From contig NZ_FOLY01000005.1 in NCBI RefSeq assembly GCF_900112585.1, positions 248,001 through 312,000 of the forward strand: a stretch of 64,000 nucleotides of DNA, in the 5' to 3' direction. Under the pieces are notes generated by a model. The model was not told where the DNA came from. It worked only from the letters and a program-made list of their open reading frames with translations, and ran no database searches. Made by a program: the position numbers and the translations under genes. The DNA is from Kushneria avicenniae (lineage in GTDB: Bacteria; Pseudomonadota; Gammaproteobacteria; Pseudomonadales; Halomonadaceae). Positions within the stretch are counted from its first letter, which is position 1, and each line of letters starts with the position of its first letter. This document shows positions 27,854-36,124 of this stretch, in pieces.

Positions 27854-27893
27854 TAAAAAAAGACCGGCCGACAGTGTAAAGACTGTCGGCCGG
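27854..27893 (-). terminator. Rho-independent terminator of the META lipoprotein gene
   Basis: A perfect 12 bp stem (27864-27875 CCGGCCGACAGT with 27882-27893) with a 6-base loop. On the minus strand it is followed by a T run (complement of the A tract at 27854-27861), 28 bp after the stop at 27922. Confidence 0.93.
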
Positions 27894-27921
27894 ATGTCGA
27901 GCGGCGGGTCAAACCGGAAAA

Positions 27922-29649
27922 TCAGGCCTGCCAGCGCGCGCTCAGCCAGCTCAGGGCGCGAGAGGTGGTGGCGCGCACGCCGCGCTCCAGAGCGCTCTCG
28001 TCCAGGCGGGATGTGGTGATGACGCCCTTGTCGCTGACGCTGTCGCGTTCGGTCAGCTCATGCGATTTGTCCTGCTGATGCGGCTCGTCGGAGAGCACTT
28101 TCTGCTGGGCCTGGTCGATCGGCTCACCCGAGTACAGCACCCACTGATTGCTTTCACGGACCGCATAGGAGCGAATCTCGCGTGGCGCGGTCACGGTCAC
28201 GTCAGGCAGGTTGCTCGCGGTATCGCCCTTGAGCAGGCTGGCAAACCAGGCAAGGCGCGAGGTCTCGACGGCCGGCTGCCAGGGGGCGCTGTCGCTGGGC
28301 GTATGCTGCGGTGCGAGCTGCCAGCCGTCGGCACCCATCTGCTGCCACAGGTCCAGACGCGGCGACTGCAGCGCGACATCACGGGACACTTCGCCGGTCA
28401 TCCGTGTCGCCTGAACAGCGTCGCTCGGGGCCAGTGCCATGGTGGTGGCGCCACGCGGTGCCGAACGGCTCTGAGCGACCTGTGCCTGCTGCGCCGGGGC
28501 GAGCGTGTCACCGGTTTGAATCTGACCGTTCAGGGCGATGGGCTCCTGTTCGGCGGCCGTGTTGATCGGTTCTGCGGCAGTCGTCGGGGCCTGCGCGACG
28601 GTACGGGCCGGTGCCGGGGCAACCGTGTCGCCGGTGCGAATCTCGTTGCCGAGACCGACAGGGGCACGCTCGGAGGCGGTGTTGATCGGTTCGGCAGCGG
28701 CTGGTGCCTGAGCCACCGTACGGGCCGGCGCCGGGGCAACCGTGTCGCCGGTACGAATCTCGTTGCCCATACCGATGGGCGCGCGCTCGGGCGCGGTATT
28801 GACCGGTGCCTGCGCGACCGTGCGGGCCGGGGCAACCGTGTTACCGGTGTGAATCTCGTTGCTCATGCCGATGGACGACCGCTCGGGTGCGGTATCGACA
28901 GGCTCGGCTGCCGGGGCCTGCGCCATGGCGCGCGATCTGGCGCGAGTCACCGGCGCGCCGGCACCGACCTGACTGTAGAACTGAAGATGTGGACGCTCGG
29001 CGACCGGCTCGGGTGCCGAGGGCTGTGGCGCGGTCGCAGCGGTCCTGACGGCCGGAGCAGGCTCGGGCGTCGTCCGGGGGGCCGGCGTGGCAGCCACCTG
29101 CTGTGCCTGCTGCTGCGGTGCCTGCTGATGTGGCGCCGGACGGCTGGCGGCCTGCTCGAGGCTTTCACGTTCGATGGCGCGATCCATGGCCAGGGCACTT
29201 TCGGTGGCGCCGTTGTCGGCACCGGTAGCGGCCGGATTCGGACCAAAGCTGGCGTGCGTCAGCTGTGGGTCGGTATTGGTATGAACCACCACGGCGTGAA
29301 CGTTGTCACGCAAAAGCCACATGTCGCCGGTCTTGTCGAGTTTGGGCCCGCGCTTGAGGAACTCGGCAAGCACCTTTTCACGACGCTCGTCGGAGGGCTG
29401 GCAGGCCATCTGCGTCGAGGCGATATCGCCGACGTCCAGTCGGGCCTCGTCGGGTCGAGCGTTGGCGCTCAGATGGTTGCAACCGACCCAGGCGTCGAGA
29501 CGATTGCCGGTCAGGTTGACTTTGGCGCCGCTGATGTTGGTCAGCGCCGTGGCGTAATAGCCTGAAGATGAAGACCCGGAACTGGCGCATCCTGCCATCA
29601 GGGTGGCCAGTGCCAGCGTGGTAAGCGTTGGCCTGAATGCGTGTCGCAT
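27922..29649 (-). CDS. META (HslJ-like) domain lipoprotein with Pro/Ala-rich tandem repeats
   Basis: A 575-residue predicted lipoprotein. ATG 29649 has CAGGAG 6 bp upstream and gives a clean signal peptide with lipobox LMAGC (Cys21). Residues about 35-125 look like a META/HslJ domain (GCNHLSANARPDEARLDVGDIASTQMACQPSDERREKVLAEFL ends with a MWLLRDN strand). Residues about 150-235 are Gln/Pro/Ala-rich. About 240-386 contain four copies of a 35-39 residue repeat built around NTAxERAPIGxGNEIRTGDTVAPAP. The C-terminal 150 residues are globular-looking and unrelated to anything I recognise. Probably an envelope protein crossing the periplasm. Function unknown; META domains in HslJ are tied to novobiocin resistance and heat shock. 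Confidence 0.8.
   Translation of the reverse strand: MRHAFRPTLTTLALATLMAGCASSGSSSSGYYATALTNISGAKVNLTGNRLDAWVGCNHLSANARPDEARLDVGDIASTQMACQPSDERREKVLAEFLKRGPKLDKTGDMWLLRDNVHAVVVHTNTDPQLTHASFGPNPAATGADNGATESALAMDRAIERESLEQAASRPAPHQQAPQQQAQQVAATPAPRTTPEPAPAVRTAATAPQPSAPEPVAERPHLQFYSQVGAGAPVTRARSRAMAQAPAAEPVDTAPERSSIGMSNEIHTGNTVAPARTVAQAPVNTAPERAPIGMGNEIRTGDTVAPAPARTVAQAPAAAEPINTASERAPVGLGNEIRTGDTVAPAPARTVAQAPTTAAEPINTAAEQEPIALNGQIQTGDTLAPAQQAQVAQSRSAPRGATTMALAPSDAVQATRMTGEVSRDVALQSPRLDLWQQMGADGWQLAPQHTPSDSAPWQPAVETSRLAWFASLLKGDTASNLPDVTVTAPREIRSYAVRESNQWVLYSGEPIDQAQQKVLSDEPHQQDKSHELTERDSVSDKGVITTSRLDESALERGVRATTSRALSWLSARWQA
28490..28929 (-). repeat. In-frame tandem repeats within the META lipoprotein gene
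   Basis: Four degenerate copies of a unit of about 105-117 bp, each encoding ARTVAQAP, a short spacer, NTA-E, then GNEIRTGDTVAPAP. The inner copies are the most alike; the first (NEIHTGNTVAP) and last (GQIQTGDTLAPAQ) have diverged. All spacings keep the reading frame. Confidence 0.85.
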
Positions 29650-29872
29650 TGAAACTCCTGTCGCGTTGATCATGCTACCTGTCCCGGGTAGGCGGTCTGT
29701 CCCGATGAAAACATCGGCACATGATGGTGTTGGGGCGCAAGCATACCCTGGTGTGCGGGTAAAGATGTGATCAAAGTGATGATTGTTACATGTCGTGGTA
29801 TCACACTGTTATTCTCCGCATCCCTTTTGGTTGACATCGACCGCCCCTGAGGGCGTCACATCAGGACAGGAT

Positions 29873-30178
29873 ATGGCTGACTATGATATCGGCCCGGCGG
29901 CGCAAAAGTTGCGTCCCCGGATCATCATGCCTCGCAGTCGTCGCGCGCGCGGGCTGCTGGTGGCGTTCATGCTGCTGATAGCGGCTGGTTGCTGGCCGGT
30001 CATCATGCTCTTTAACCGGCCTGCGGTGGTGGCCGGTCTGCCACTGATGGCGCTTTGGAGCTATGTCATTGTCTTTTTGAGCGTCGCGCTCATGGCGCTG
30101 GGCAATCGGCTGCCCAGAGAGGATAGCAGGGCAGAGGCCGAACAGGGTCATTCCTCAGGGGAGTCCAGGACATCATGA
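29873..30178 (+). CDS. DUF3311-type small membrane protein, symporter partner
   Basis: A 101-residue protein with a basic N-terminal region (RPRIIMPRSRRARGLLV) and two hydrophobic helices (about residues 28-52 and 58-82). Its size, topology and position directly before an SSS permease fit the DUF3311 proteins that accompany such symporters, as YjcH accompanies ActP. The ATG at 29873 follows an AGGACAGGAT ribosome site. Its stop overlaps the symporter start by 4 bp (ATGA). The family name is inferred from context and topology. Confidence 0.7.
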   Translation: MADYDIGPAAQKLRPRIIMPRSRRARGLLVAFMLLIAAGCWPVIMLFNRPAVVAGLPLMALWSYVIVFLSVALMALGNRLPREDSRAEAEQGHSSGESRTS

Positions 30179-31632
30179 CAGGCATGACGCCGCTATGGCT
30201 GACCCTTCTATATATAGCCCTGGCGCTGGGACTGGGCATTCGCGCTCGGGGCGGCCACGCCATGACAGGACTCGAACAGTGGGGCGTGGCCGGGCGCAGC
30301 ATGAACGCCATGATGCTCTATCTGCTGATCGGCGCCGGCAGCGTCAGTGCCTATACCTTCATGGGAGCGCCGGGCTGGGCCTTTTCACGAGGCGTGGCGG
30401 TCTTTTATGTCGTGATCTATCTCTCTTATCTGGCCGTGGTGGCCTGGTATTTCGGCCCGAAGGTCTGGACGCTGGGCGCGCGCTTTGGCCATGTGACCCA
30501 GGCCAGCGCCATTCGTGACCGGTTTGAAAGCACGGCGCTGGGCGCGCTGGCCTCGCTGGTCATGGCCATCGGGACGCTGGCCTACGCGGTGCTTCAGACC
30601 ATGGGCGCCGCCTATATCCTGAGCGTCATGAGCGGCGGCCTTATCCCGATATGGGTGGGGGTACTGATGGTGCTCGGCGTGATGGGCAGCTATCTCTATA
30701 TCAGCGGTCAGCGAGCCATCGGCATGACCAACGCCTTTCAGGGCGGGCTCATGCTGCTGGTGGCCTGGCTGGTCGGTCTCTGGGCGGTGCACGATTTCAC
30801 CGGCGGCTGGACCACCGGGGCGCTTTTCGAGCGTCTGGCCGCCGAAAGGCCCGAGTTCATGACCCTGCCGGGGGCCAGTGGCAACATGGGGTTTGCCTTC
30901 TGGACGACCTCGATCATCGTGTCGATGCTCTCCTTTCTGCCCCCGGTCTGGACGCAATGGATGAGCGCGCGCTCGCGCGAGACCATTCGCCGCAGCGCCA
31001 CCTGGCTGCCCACCTACTATGTGGTCATCCTGCCGATGGTGGTGGTGGGCTTTATCGGTATTTTCACGCTGCCGACCCTGTCGCGCGCCGACACGGTAGT
31101 GCTCGAGACGGCGATGCAGACCATGCCGGCATGGCTGACCGGGCTTCTGGGCGCGGGCACGCTGGCCGCGGCGATGTCCTCCTGCGAGCCCTTCATCCAT
31201 TCGGTCGCGTTGTCGGTTACGCGGGATGTCATTCAGCCGGCGCTGCGTCTGGGGGATGCCTTTACGGCACGTCTGGCGCGCTGGATGCTCTTTCCGGTGC
31301 TGGCACTGGTGGCGGTTCTGGCCATCAGTGAGCCCGGCAATCTGGTGATGATCCTGCTGGTGGGGCTCGGCTTTGCCGCTCAGGTGCTGCCAGCGTTCAT
31401 CGGTATGTTCTTCTGGTTCGGCGCGACCCGCAGCGGCGTCATGGCGGGGCTTCTGGCAGGATTTGCGGTGACGTTTGCCCTGACGGTGATCTGGCCCAAC
31501 CCGCTGGGTATTCATGCCGGTTTCTGGGGGCTTTTGCTCAACCTGCCGCTGTTTGTGGTGGTTTCCCGACGTACCCGACCGGCATCAGTGCAGACGCTGC
31601 AGCGCTTTTATGAGGTCGCGCGACAGTTTTGA
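30175..31632 (+). CDS. SSS-family sodium:solute symporter
   Basis: A 485-residue inner-membrane permease with about 12-13 helices. SSS family marks include the N-terminal GLEQWGVAGRSMNAMMLYLLIGAGSVSAYTFMGAPGWAF segment, IYLSYLAVVAWYFGPKVWTLGARFGHVTQASAI, and PVWTQWMSARSRETIRRSA. It is translationally coupled to the DUF3311-like gene. The substrate could be a carboxylate, amino acid or pantothenate-like solute; sequence does not decide. No catabolic enzymes are adjacent to help. The next gene on this strand is the TRAP binding protein, 214 bp on. Confidence 0.9.
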   Translation: MTGMTPLWLTLLYIALALGLGIRARGGHAMTGLEQWGVAGRSMNAMMLYLLIGAGSVSAYTFMGAPGWAFSRGVAVFYVVIYLSYLAVVAWYFGPKVWTLGARFGHVTQASAIRDRFESTALGALASLVMAIGTLAYAVLQTMGAAYILSVMSGGLIPIWVGVLMVLGVMGSYLYISGQRAIGMTNAFQGGLMLLVAWLVGLWAVHDFTGGWTTGALFERLAAERPEFMTLPGASGNMGFAFWTTSIIVSMLSFLPPVWTQWMSARSRETIRRSATWLPTYYVVILPMVVVGFIGIFTLPTLSRADTVVLETAMQTMPAWLTGLLGAGTLAAAMSSCEPFIHSVALSVTRDVIQPALRLGDAFTARLARWMLFPVLALVAVLAISEPGNLVMILLVGLGFAAQVLPAFIGMFFWFGATRSGVMAGLLAGFAVTFALTVIWPNPLGIHAGFWGLLLNLPLFVVVSRRTRPASVQTLQRFYEVARQF

Positions 31633-31846
31633 GTGCACTGGCTCAACGTCTGCAAAAGGGGGCTTGTGTCGCTGCGACTGCTGTTTCAGAAACGTGACCG
31701 GCCGGCGGTCAATCAGGGGGCGTTAAAAGCTGTGATACAGTGAGTTTCCTTCGGCAGATCGGTATCAAACACCTGTTACTCGATTTGACAGGAAGATACC
31801 GCTGTCCTGTTCTGAACTCGGATAAACAACTATTAAAGGTATCCGT

Positions 31847-32899
31847 ATGCAGATTCGTAACGTCGTGACCGGAGTGTTTGCTCTCTCGATCATGGGGGCG
31901 GCAACGTCTGCGCTCGCCGACACATGGCGCTTTGGTCTTGAGGAGACCGAAGGCAGTGTCCAGTACGCTTATGCAGAAGCCTTCAAGGATCTGATCGAAG
32001 AAAAAAGCGACGGTGATGTCACCGTCCAGATCCTTCCCTACGGGGTCTGGGGCTCCAACTATTCCGCGCTGTATGACGCACTGCAAAGCGGTGCTATCCC
32101 CATCTCCTTCGGCTCGGGCTTTCTGGGCGGCACCGTACCTGAAAGTCAGTTGATGAGCCTTAACTACGTCATGCCCAACGACCAGCTGGAAACCGCGGAA
32201 ATTCTCAATTCCGATGCGTTCATGCAAAGCGAGGCGTGGCAGCAGTCGTTTCGCAGTCGCGGGCTGGTACCGCTGGCGGCCCTGCCCGAAGGCTTCCAGG
32301 TGTGGACCGCCAACAAGCCGATTCGCACGCCCGAGGACATGAAGGGGCTGCAGATTCGCGTCATGGACAACAGTCTGCTGCGCGCGACCTATCAGGCCTA
32401 TGGCGCCTCGCCCATCACCATTGCCTATGGCGAGCTCTACAGCGCGCTGCAGCAGGGGCAGGCCGAGGGCAACATCCAGCCCGTTTTCGCTCATGAGAAC
32501 ATGGGGTTTTATGAAGTGCAGGACGACATGATCTTTGCCGAGCAGGCACAGTTCATCGGCAACCTGATCGCCAATGAGGATTGGTACGAAGCGCTGTCGG
32601 ATGATCAACAGGAGATGCTGCAGTCCACACTGAAAGAGATGGTGCAAAAGGGGCACGACATCCAGACGCAATTCAACGCCGAGCGTCTTGAGACCATCAA
32701 GGACAACAGCGATATCAACATCATCTATCTGGATGAAAAGGAGCGTAGCCGCTTCCGTGAACTCGCCCGCCCGGTCCGTCAGGTCTATGTCGACATGGTC
32801 GGTGAGCGTGGCAAGCAGGCGCTGGACATCCTGCTCAAACAGGTCGAAGAGAGCAAATCAGGCTCCAGCGACAGTGATGACAGCGATCAGTCCTCCTGA
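31847..32899 (+). CDS. dctP: TRAP transporter periplasmic solute-binding protein (DctP family)
   Basis: A 350-residue protein with a signal peptide (about 1-24, FALSIMGAATSALADT). The fold is DctP-type, with the conserved Arg of the carboxylate site in GLQIRVMDN and the IAYGELYSALQQGQAEGN segment typical of the family. The C-terminus is an unusual acidic-serine tail (SGSSDSDDSDQSS). It captures an organic acid or similar ligand in the periplasm for the membrane subunits encoded at 33009-34970. It has a good ribosome site (AAGGT, 6 bp). It is convergent with its permease genes rather than cotranscribed, which is not the usual order. The ligand is unknown; gene symbol denotes the family only. 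Confidence 0.92.
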   Translation: MQIRNVVTGVFALSIMGAATSALADTWRFGLEETEGSVQYAYAEAFKDLIEEKSDGDVTVQILPYGVWGSNYSALYDALQSGAIPISFGSGFLGGTVPESQLMSLNYVMPNDQLETAEILNSDAFMQSEAWQQSFRSRGLVPLAALPEGFQVWTANKPIRTPEDMKGLQIRVMDNSLLRATYQAYGASPITIAYGELYSALQQGQAEGNIQPVFAHENMGFYEVQDDMIFAEQAQFIGNLIANEDWYEALSDDQQEMLQSTLKEMVQKGHDIQTQFNAERLETIKDNSDINIIYLDEKERSRFRELARPVRQVYVDMVGERGKQALDILLKQVEESKSGSSDSDDSDQSS

Positions 32900-32929
32900 T
32901 CTGCTGACCTGTATGCCCTGATGGTATGC

Positions 32930-32964
32930 AAAACGCCCGCAGGCAGTCACCTGCGGGCGTTTTT
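32930..32964. terminator. Bidirectional terminator between dctP and dctM
   Basis: A perfect 14 bp stem (32930-32943 AAAACGCCCGCAGG with 32950-32963) with a 6-base loop and T/A tracts on both sides, between the convergent binding-protein and permease genes. Confidence 0.95.
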
Positions 32965-33008
32965 CATGGGGTGACGGACACAATGATTCTCCGACGTCAG
33001 TCGCGCGT

Positions 33009-34292
33009 TCAGTCACCGCCCAGCGAGGGCAGCAGCAGCGAGATCTGTGGGAAGACAATCAGGATCAGCGTGGCCAGTAGCAGGATGAGAATAAAGGGCG
33101 GCGTACCTCGAATGACCTCCAGATAGGGCCGGCGAAAAACGGCGATGGCCGTAAAGATGTCGCAGCCAAAGGGCGGTGTGGCCGAGCCGATGGCCGCCTG
33201 CAGGGTCACGATGACGCCGACGTGCACCGGGTCCAGCCCGGTCGACTGTACCAGCGGCTTGAAGATGGGCACCAGAATCAGAATCACCACGATGGGGTCG
33301 ACAAACATGCAGCCGATGAAAAAGGCCGCGGCAATCAGCAGCAGTGCCAGAAACTGGCTGTCGCCGATACCATCGATGATCGGCCCCAGAATCTGCTGAG
33401 GAATGCCGGCCGTGGCGAGTGCCTGGGAAAAGGCTGCGCCGATCGCCACCAGAATAAAGACCACGGCGGTAATCATGCCGGTCGAGAGGGCCAGACTGCC
33501 CAGATCGCGAATTTTGACCTGACGATAGATCACCACTTCCAGCAGCAGGGCATAGGCCACTGCCACGGCCGAGGCTTCCACAGCGCTGAAAAATCCCCCG
33601 TAGATACCGCCGACCACCAGAATCGGGAAGCCCAGCGGCAGGATCACGCGACGCAGGGCACGCCCTCGCTCGTGCCACGAGGCCTTCGGATCCGGGGTGA
33701 TGCCCTTCAGGCGAGCGTCGATCCAGCAGTAGAGTGAAAACATCACCATGATCAGAAGTCCCGGCAGGATACCGGCCAGGAAAAGATCGCCGATCGAGGT
33801 CTGCATCGCCACGCCATAGATGATGAAGCCGATGCTGGGTGGTATCAGCAGCGCGACGTCACTGGCATTGATGATCAGTGCCAGCGTGAAGGCATCGGAA
33901 TATCCCTTCCTGAGCAGTCGAGGGCGCATCGGCCCGCCCATGGCCACCACGGTCGCCTGGGTCGAACCCGAGACGGCGCCAAAGAGGGCACAGGATGCGG
34001 CGGTGGTGATGGGCAGACCGCCGCGCAGATGGCGGGTAAAGGTATCCACCACATCCAGCAGGCGATTGGCCGTATGGCCCTTGGTCAGAATGTCTGCGGC
34101 AAAGATGAACATGGGGACGGCGGCCAGTACCCAGCTGCCGACGCCATTGATCATCCAGCTGACCGCCTGATCCGGACCAAAAAAGGTCATTCCGGTAAAC
34201 ATCATATACAGTGTGCCGGCCGCCAGGGGGACCATCATGGGAAATCCCAGAAGCAGCAGCACGAGCATGAGCACACCAAGCCCTGTCAGCAT
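33009..34292 (-). CDS. dctM: TRAP transporter large permease (DctM family)
   Basis: A 427-residue inner-membrane protein with about 12 helices, the ion-coupled channel subunit of a TRAP transporter. Family marks are the N-terminal LTGLGVLMLVLLLLGFPMMVPLA, SGSTQATVVAMGGPMRPRLLRKGYS, ALLIPPSIGFIIYGV and the C-terminal GCMFVDPIVVILILVPIFKPLV and GSATPPFGCDIF. It has a GGAAGAGA ribosome site. It follows dctQ by 57 bp on the same strand and ends convergently with dctP at a shared terminator. Confidence 0.95.
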   Translation of the reverse strand: MLTGLGVLMLVLLLLGFPMMVPLAAGTLYMMFTGMTFFGPDQAVSWMINGVGSWVLAAVPMFIFAADILTKGHTANRLLDVVDTFTRHLRGGLPITTAASCALFGAVSGSTQATVVAMGGPMRPRLLRKGYSDAFTLALIINASDVALLIPPSIGFIIYGVAMQTSIGDLFLAGILPGLLIMVMFSLYCWIDARLKGITPDPKASWHERGRALRRVILPLGFPILVVGGIYGGFFSAVEASAVAVAYALLLEVVIYRQVKIRDLGSLALSTGMITAVVFILVAIGAAFSQALATAGIPQQILGPIIDGIGDSQFLALLLIAAAFFIGCMFVDPIVVILILVPIFKPLVQSTGLDPVHVGVIVTLQAAIGSATPPFGCDIFTAIAVFRRPYLEVIRGTPPFILILLLATLILIVFPQISLLLPSLGGD

Positions 34293-34349
34293 GATCTCTT
34301 CCCTCGCCTTCCTGTCATGTTGTTGTTGCCAATGTTCGGTGGACGGTGA

Positions 34350-34970
34350 TCAATCGCGCGCCGCATCGTCGCTTTTGGCGTCACTGTCGGGCATTGGGGC
34401 GTCGTTGTAATCCTCTTTTTCCGTGAGGGAGCGCCAGATACCGGGGCTTGTCAGGTTACGAACGAGGGTCAGAACATACTGGATGCCGGCGAGCGCAAAC
34501 CCGATGGGCAGGGCGAGGTAAACGATCCAGAGCGGCATCTGCAGCGAGGCGCTGGTGCGGCCGCGGTCATGGAGGGTGATGACGTACTCGATGGATTTGT
34601 AGCTGAAGTAGAACATCAAAAGCGCCGTTCCCAGACAGATCAGCATCAGAAGGGCCTTGCGGCGCTGATCGCCAAGCTGCTCATAAATGGCCGACATGCT
34701 GATATGGCGGGCGTGACGGGCGGCGTAGCCCACGCCCACGAAAGTGATGATCACGATCAGCATCTCGGTCATTTCATACGTCCCGGTGATGCCCTGACCC
34801 AGGGTAATGCTGCCCACGACATGCGCACTCATCAAAAGCGCCATGACGAGGATGCTGCCGGCAACAATGGTTCGTTCGATCAGGCCCAGTCCACGATCCA
34901 GCAACAGCAGGGCTCTCAGCAGCGCGCTCGAGGGGTGATCCTCGTCCCGTGAGGAAGCGGTCTGGCTCAT
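34350..34970 (-). CDS. dctQ: TRAP transporter small permease (DctQ family)
   Basis: A 206-residue protein with four hydrophobic helices (about residues 33-60, 68-90, 108-128 and 150-172). It has the DctQ pattern TIVAGSILVMALLMSAHVVGSITLGQGITGTYEMTEMLIVIITFVGVGYAARHARHISMSA, including the H-I/A-R-HISM signature after the second helix. It partners DctM in the membrane. The 35-residue C-terminal tail is polar and acidic. It is the first gene of a dctQ-dctM unit. Its promoter must lie in the 254 bp that also carry the 20 bp repeats. Confidence 0.93.
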   Translation of the reverse strand: MSQTASSRDEDHPSSALLRALLLLDRGLGLIERTIVAGSILVMALLMSAHVVGSITLGQGITGTYEMTEMLIVIITFVGVGYAARHARHISMSAIYEQLGDQRRKALLMLICLGTALLMFYFSYKSIEYVITLHDRGRTSASLQMPLWIVYLALPIGFALAGIQYVLTLVRNLTSPGIWRSLTEKEDYNDAPMPDSDAKSDDAARD

Positions 34971-35120
34971 GAGTATTTATCCTTGTTGTGAAGAGCACAT
35001 CACAGACAATACAGCCTTGCCTCTTTATAACAAGTGGCTGACAGGTGACATTGGTATCGTCCTGGCTGCCCATCGACCACAAGGCTATCCTGCCGTAGCG
35101 GTGCGTCCTGCCGCCCGGCG

Positions 35121-35200
35121 TTCGAATCAGCGCTGCGACGTTCAAATCAGCGCTGCGACGTTCAAATCAGCGCTGCGACGTTCAAATCAGCGCTGCAATG
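35121..35200 (+). repeat. Four tandem copies of a 20 bp unit
   Basis: Four head-to-tail copies of TTCAAATCAGCGCTGCGACG (first copy TTCGAATC..., last copy ending GCAATG). Each contains the 8 bp palindrome CAGCGCTG. They lie between dctQ (minus, starting at 34970) and the lipoprotein esterase (plus, starting at 35225), i.e. in a divergent promoter region. Confidence 0.97.
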
Positions 35201-35224
35201 CATTCATGAGGTGACAGGATCATT

Positions 35225-36124
35225 TTGAAAGCACGGGATCCACGTCTGCGCCGATGGCGATGGTGGTGTCTGCTGCTGTGGATGCCGCTACTGGGCGGCT
35301 GCTCGGGCGTGGCGGTCATCAACGCCCTGACGCCTGCCGGCCGGACGCAGACGGTCGAGTCGATCGCCTATGGCGAGTCGAGTCGCCAGCAACTGGACAT
35401 CTATCAACCGGAAGGTGCCGAGGGCCGGGCACCGGTAGTGGTGTTTTTCTACGGCGGCACCTGGCGGGAAGGGGAGCGGGGCGACTATCGCTTTGTCGGC
35501 CGGGCGCTGGCGTCTCGCGGCATCGTGACGGTCGTGGCCGACTACCGGCTCTATCCCGAGGTGCGCTACCCGGGCTTTGTCGAGGACTCGGCGCAGGCGC
35601 TGGCCTGGAGCTACCGCCATATCGCCCGCTACGGGGGAGATCCGCACCGGCTTTTTGTCATGGGGCATAGCGCCGGCGCCTATAACGCCGCCATGGTGGC
35701 ACTGGATTCGCGCTGGCTGGCGGCGCAGTCGCTGTCACCCGATATTCTCTCCGGCTGGATCGGCCTGGCGGGGCCCTATGACTTCCTGCCGATCACCAAC
35801 GCAGACGCGCGCCCCGTGTTTGACTGGCCGAACACGTCTCGTGATACCCAGCCCATCGAACACGTCAGCGACCGCTCCCCGCCGGCGCTGCTTCTGGCCT
35901 CGCATCGCGATACCACGGTCAATCCCGAGCGCAATACGGCCGGCATGGCCCGTGCTCTGCGGGCGCACGGCGTGGCGGTGACCGAGGACTATCTTGATCA
36001 CACCAGCCACGTCACGCTGATTGCGTCTCTGGCCTGGCCCCTGCGCTGGCTGGGGCCGGCGCTTGATGACATCGATACCTTTGTGCACGGGCTCCGTTCT
36101 GGAGCGAACGCCGGGGCTCAGTGA
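35225..36124 (+). CDS. Alpha/beta hydrolase lipoprotein (carboxylesterase-like)
   Basis: A 299-residue predicted lipoprotein with lipobox LLGGC after a Trp/Leu-rich signal segment. It has an alpha/beta hydrolase fold of the HSL/esterase type: VVFFYGGTWREGERGDY in the oxyanion position (YGGTW instead of HGGG), nucleophile elbow GHSAGA with the catalytic Ser, and a C-terminal LDHTSHVTL that should carry the His. The start appears to be TTG at 35225 with AGGA 6 bp upstream. It is probably anchored in the envelope and cleaves an ester; substrate unknown. Its end overlaps the convergent antiporter gene by 7 bp. The 20 bp tandem repeats end 24 bp before its start. Confidence 0.85.
   Translation: MKARDPRLRRWRWWCLLLWMPLLGGCSGVAVINALTPAGRTQTVESIAYGESSRQQLDIYQPEGAEGRAPVVVFFYGGTWREGERGDYRFVGRALASRGIVTVVADYRLYPEVRYPGFVEDSAQALAWSYRHIARYGGDPHRLFVMGHSAGAYNAAMVALDSRWLAAQSLSPDILSGWIGLAGPYDFLPITNADARPVFDWPNTSRDTQPIEHVSDRSPPALLLASHRDTTVNPERNTAGMARALRAHGVAVTEDYLDHTSHVTLIASLAWPLRWLGPALDDIDTFVHGLRSGANAGAQ

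Noticed and set aside
28060-29565. Long plus-strand open frame opposite the repeat lipoprotein
   Set aside because: Arg/Gly/Cys-rich shadow of a repetitive GC-rich gene. The minus-strand frame has signal peptide, lipobox and terminator.
35115-35150. T-loop-like GTTCGAATC / GTTCAAATC sequences that resemble tRNA 3' ends
   Set aside because: They occur in a 20 bp tandem repeat. No acceptor stem, anticodon arm or CCA end can be built around them.
34969-35214. 81-codon plus-strand open frame covering the 20 bp repeats
   Set aside because: Its C-terminal part is translated repeat with changing frame phase (20 bp is not a multiple of 3), and there is no family pattern.
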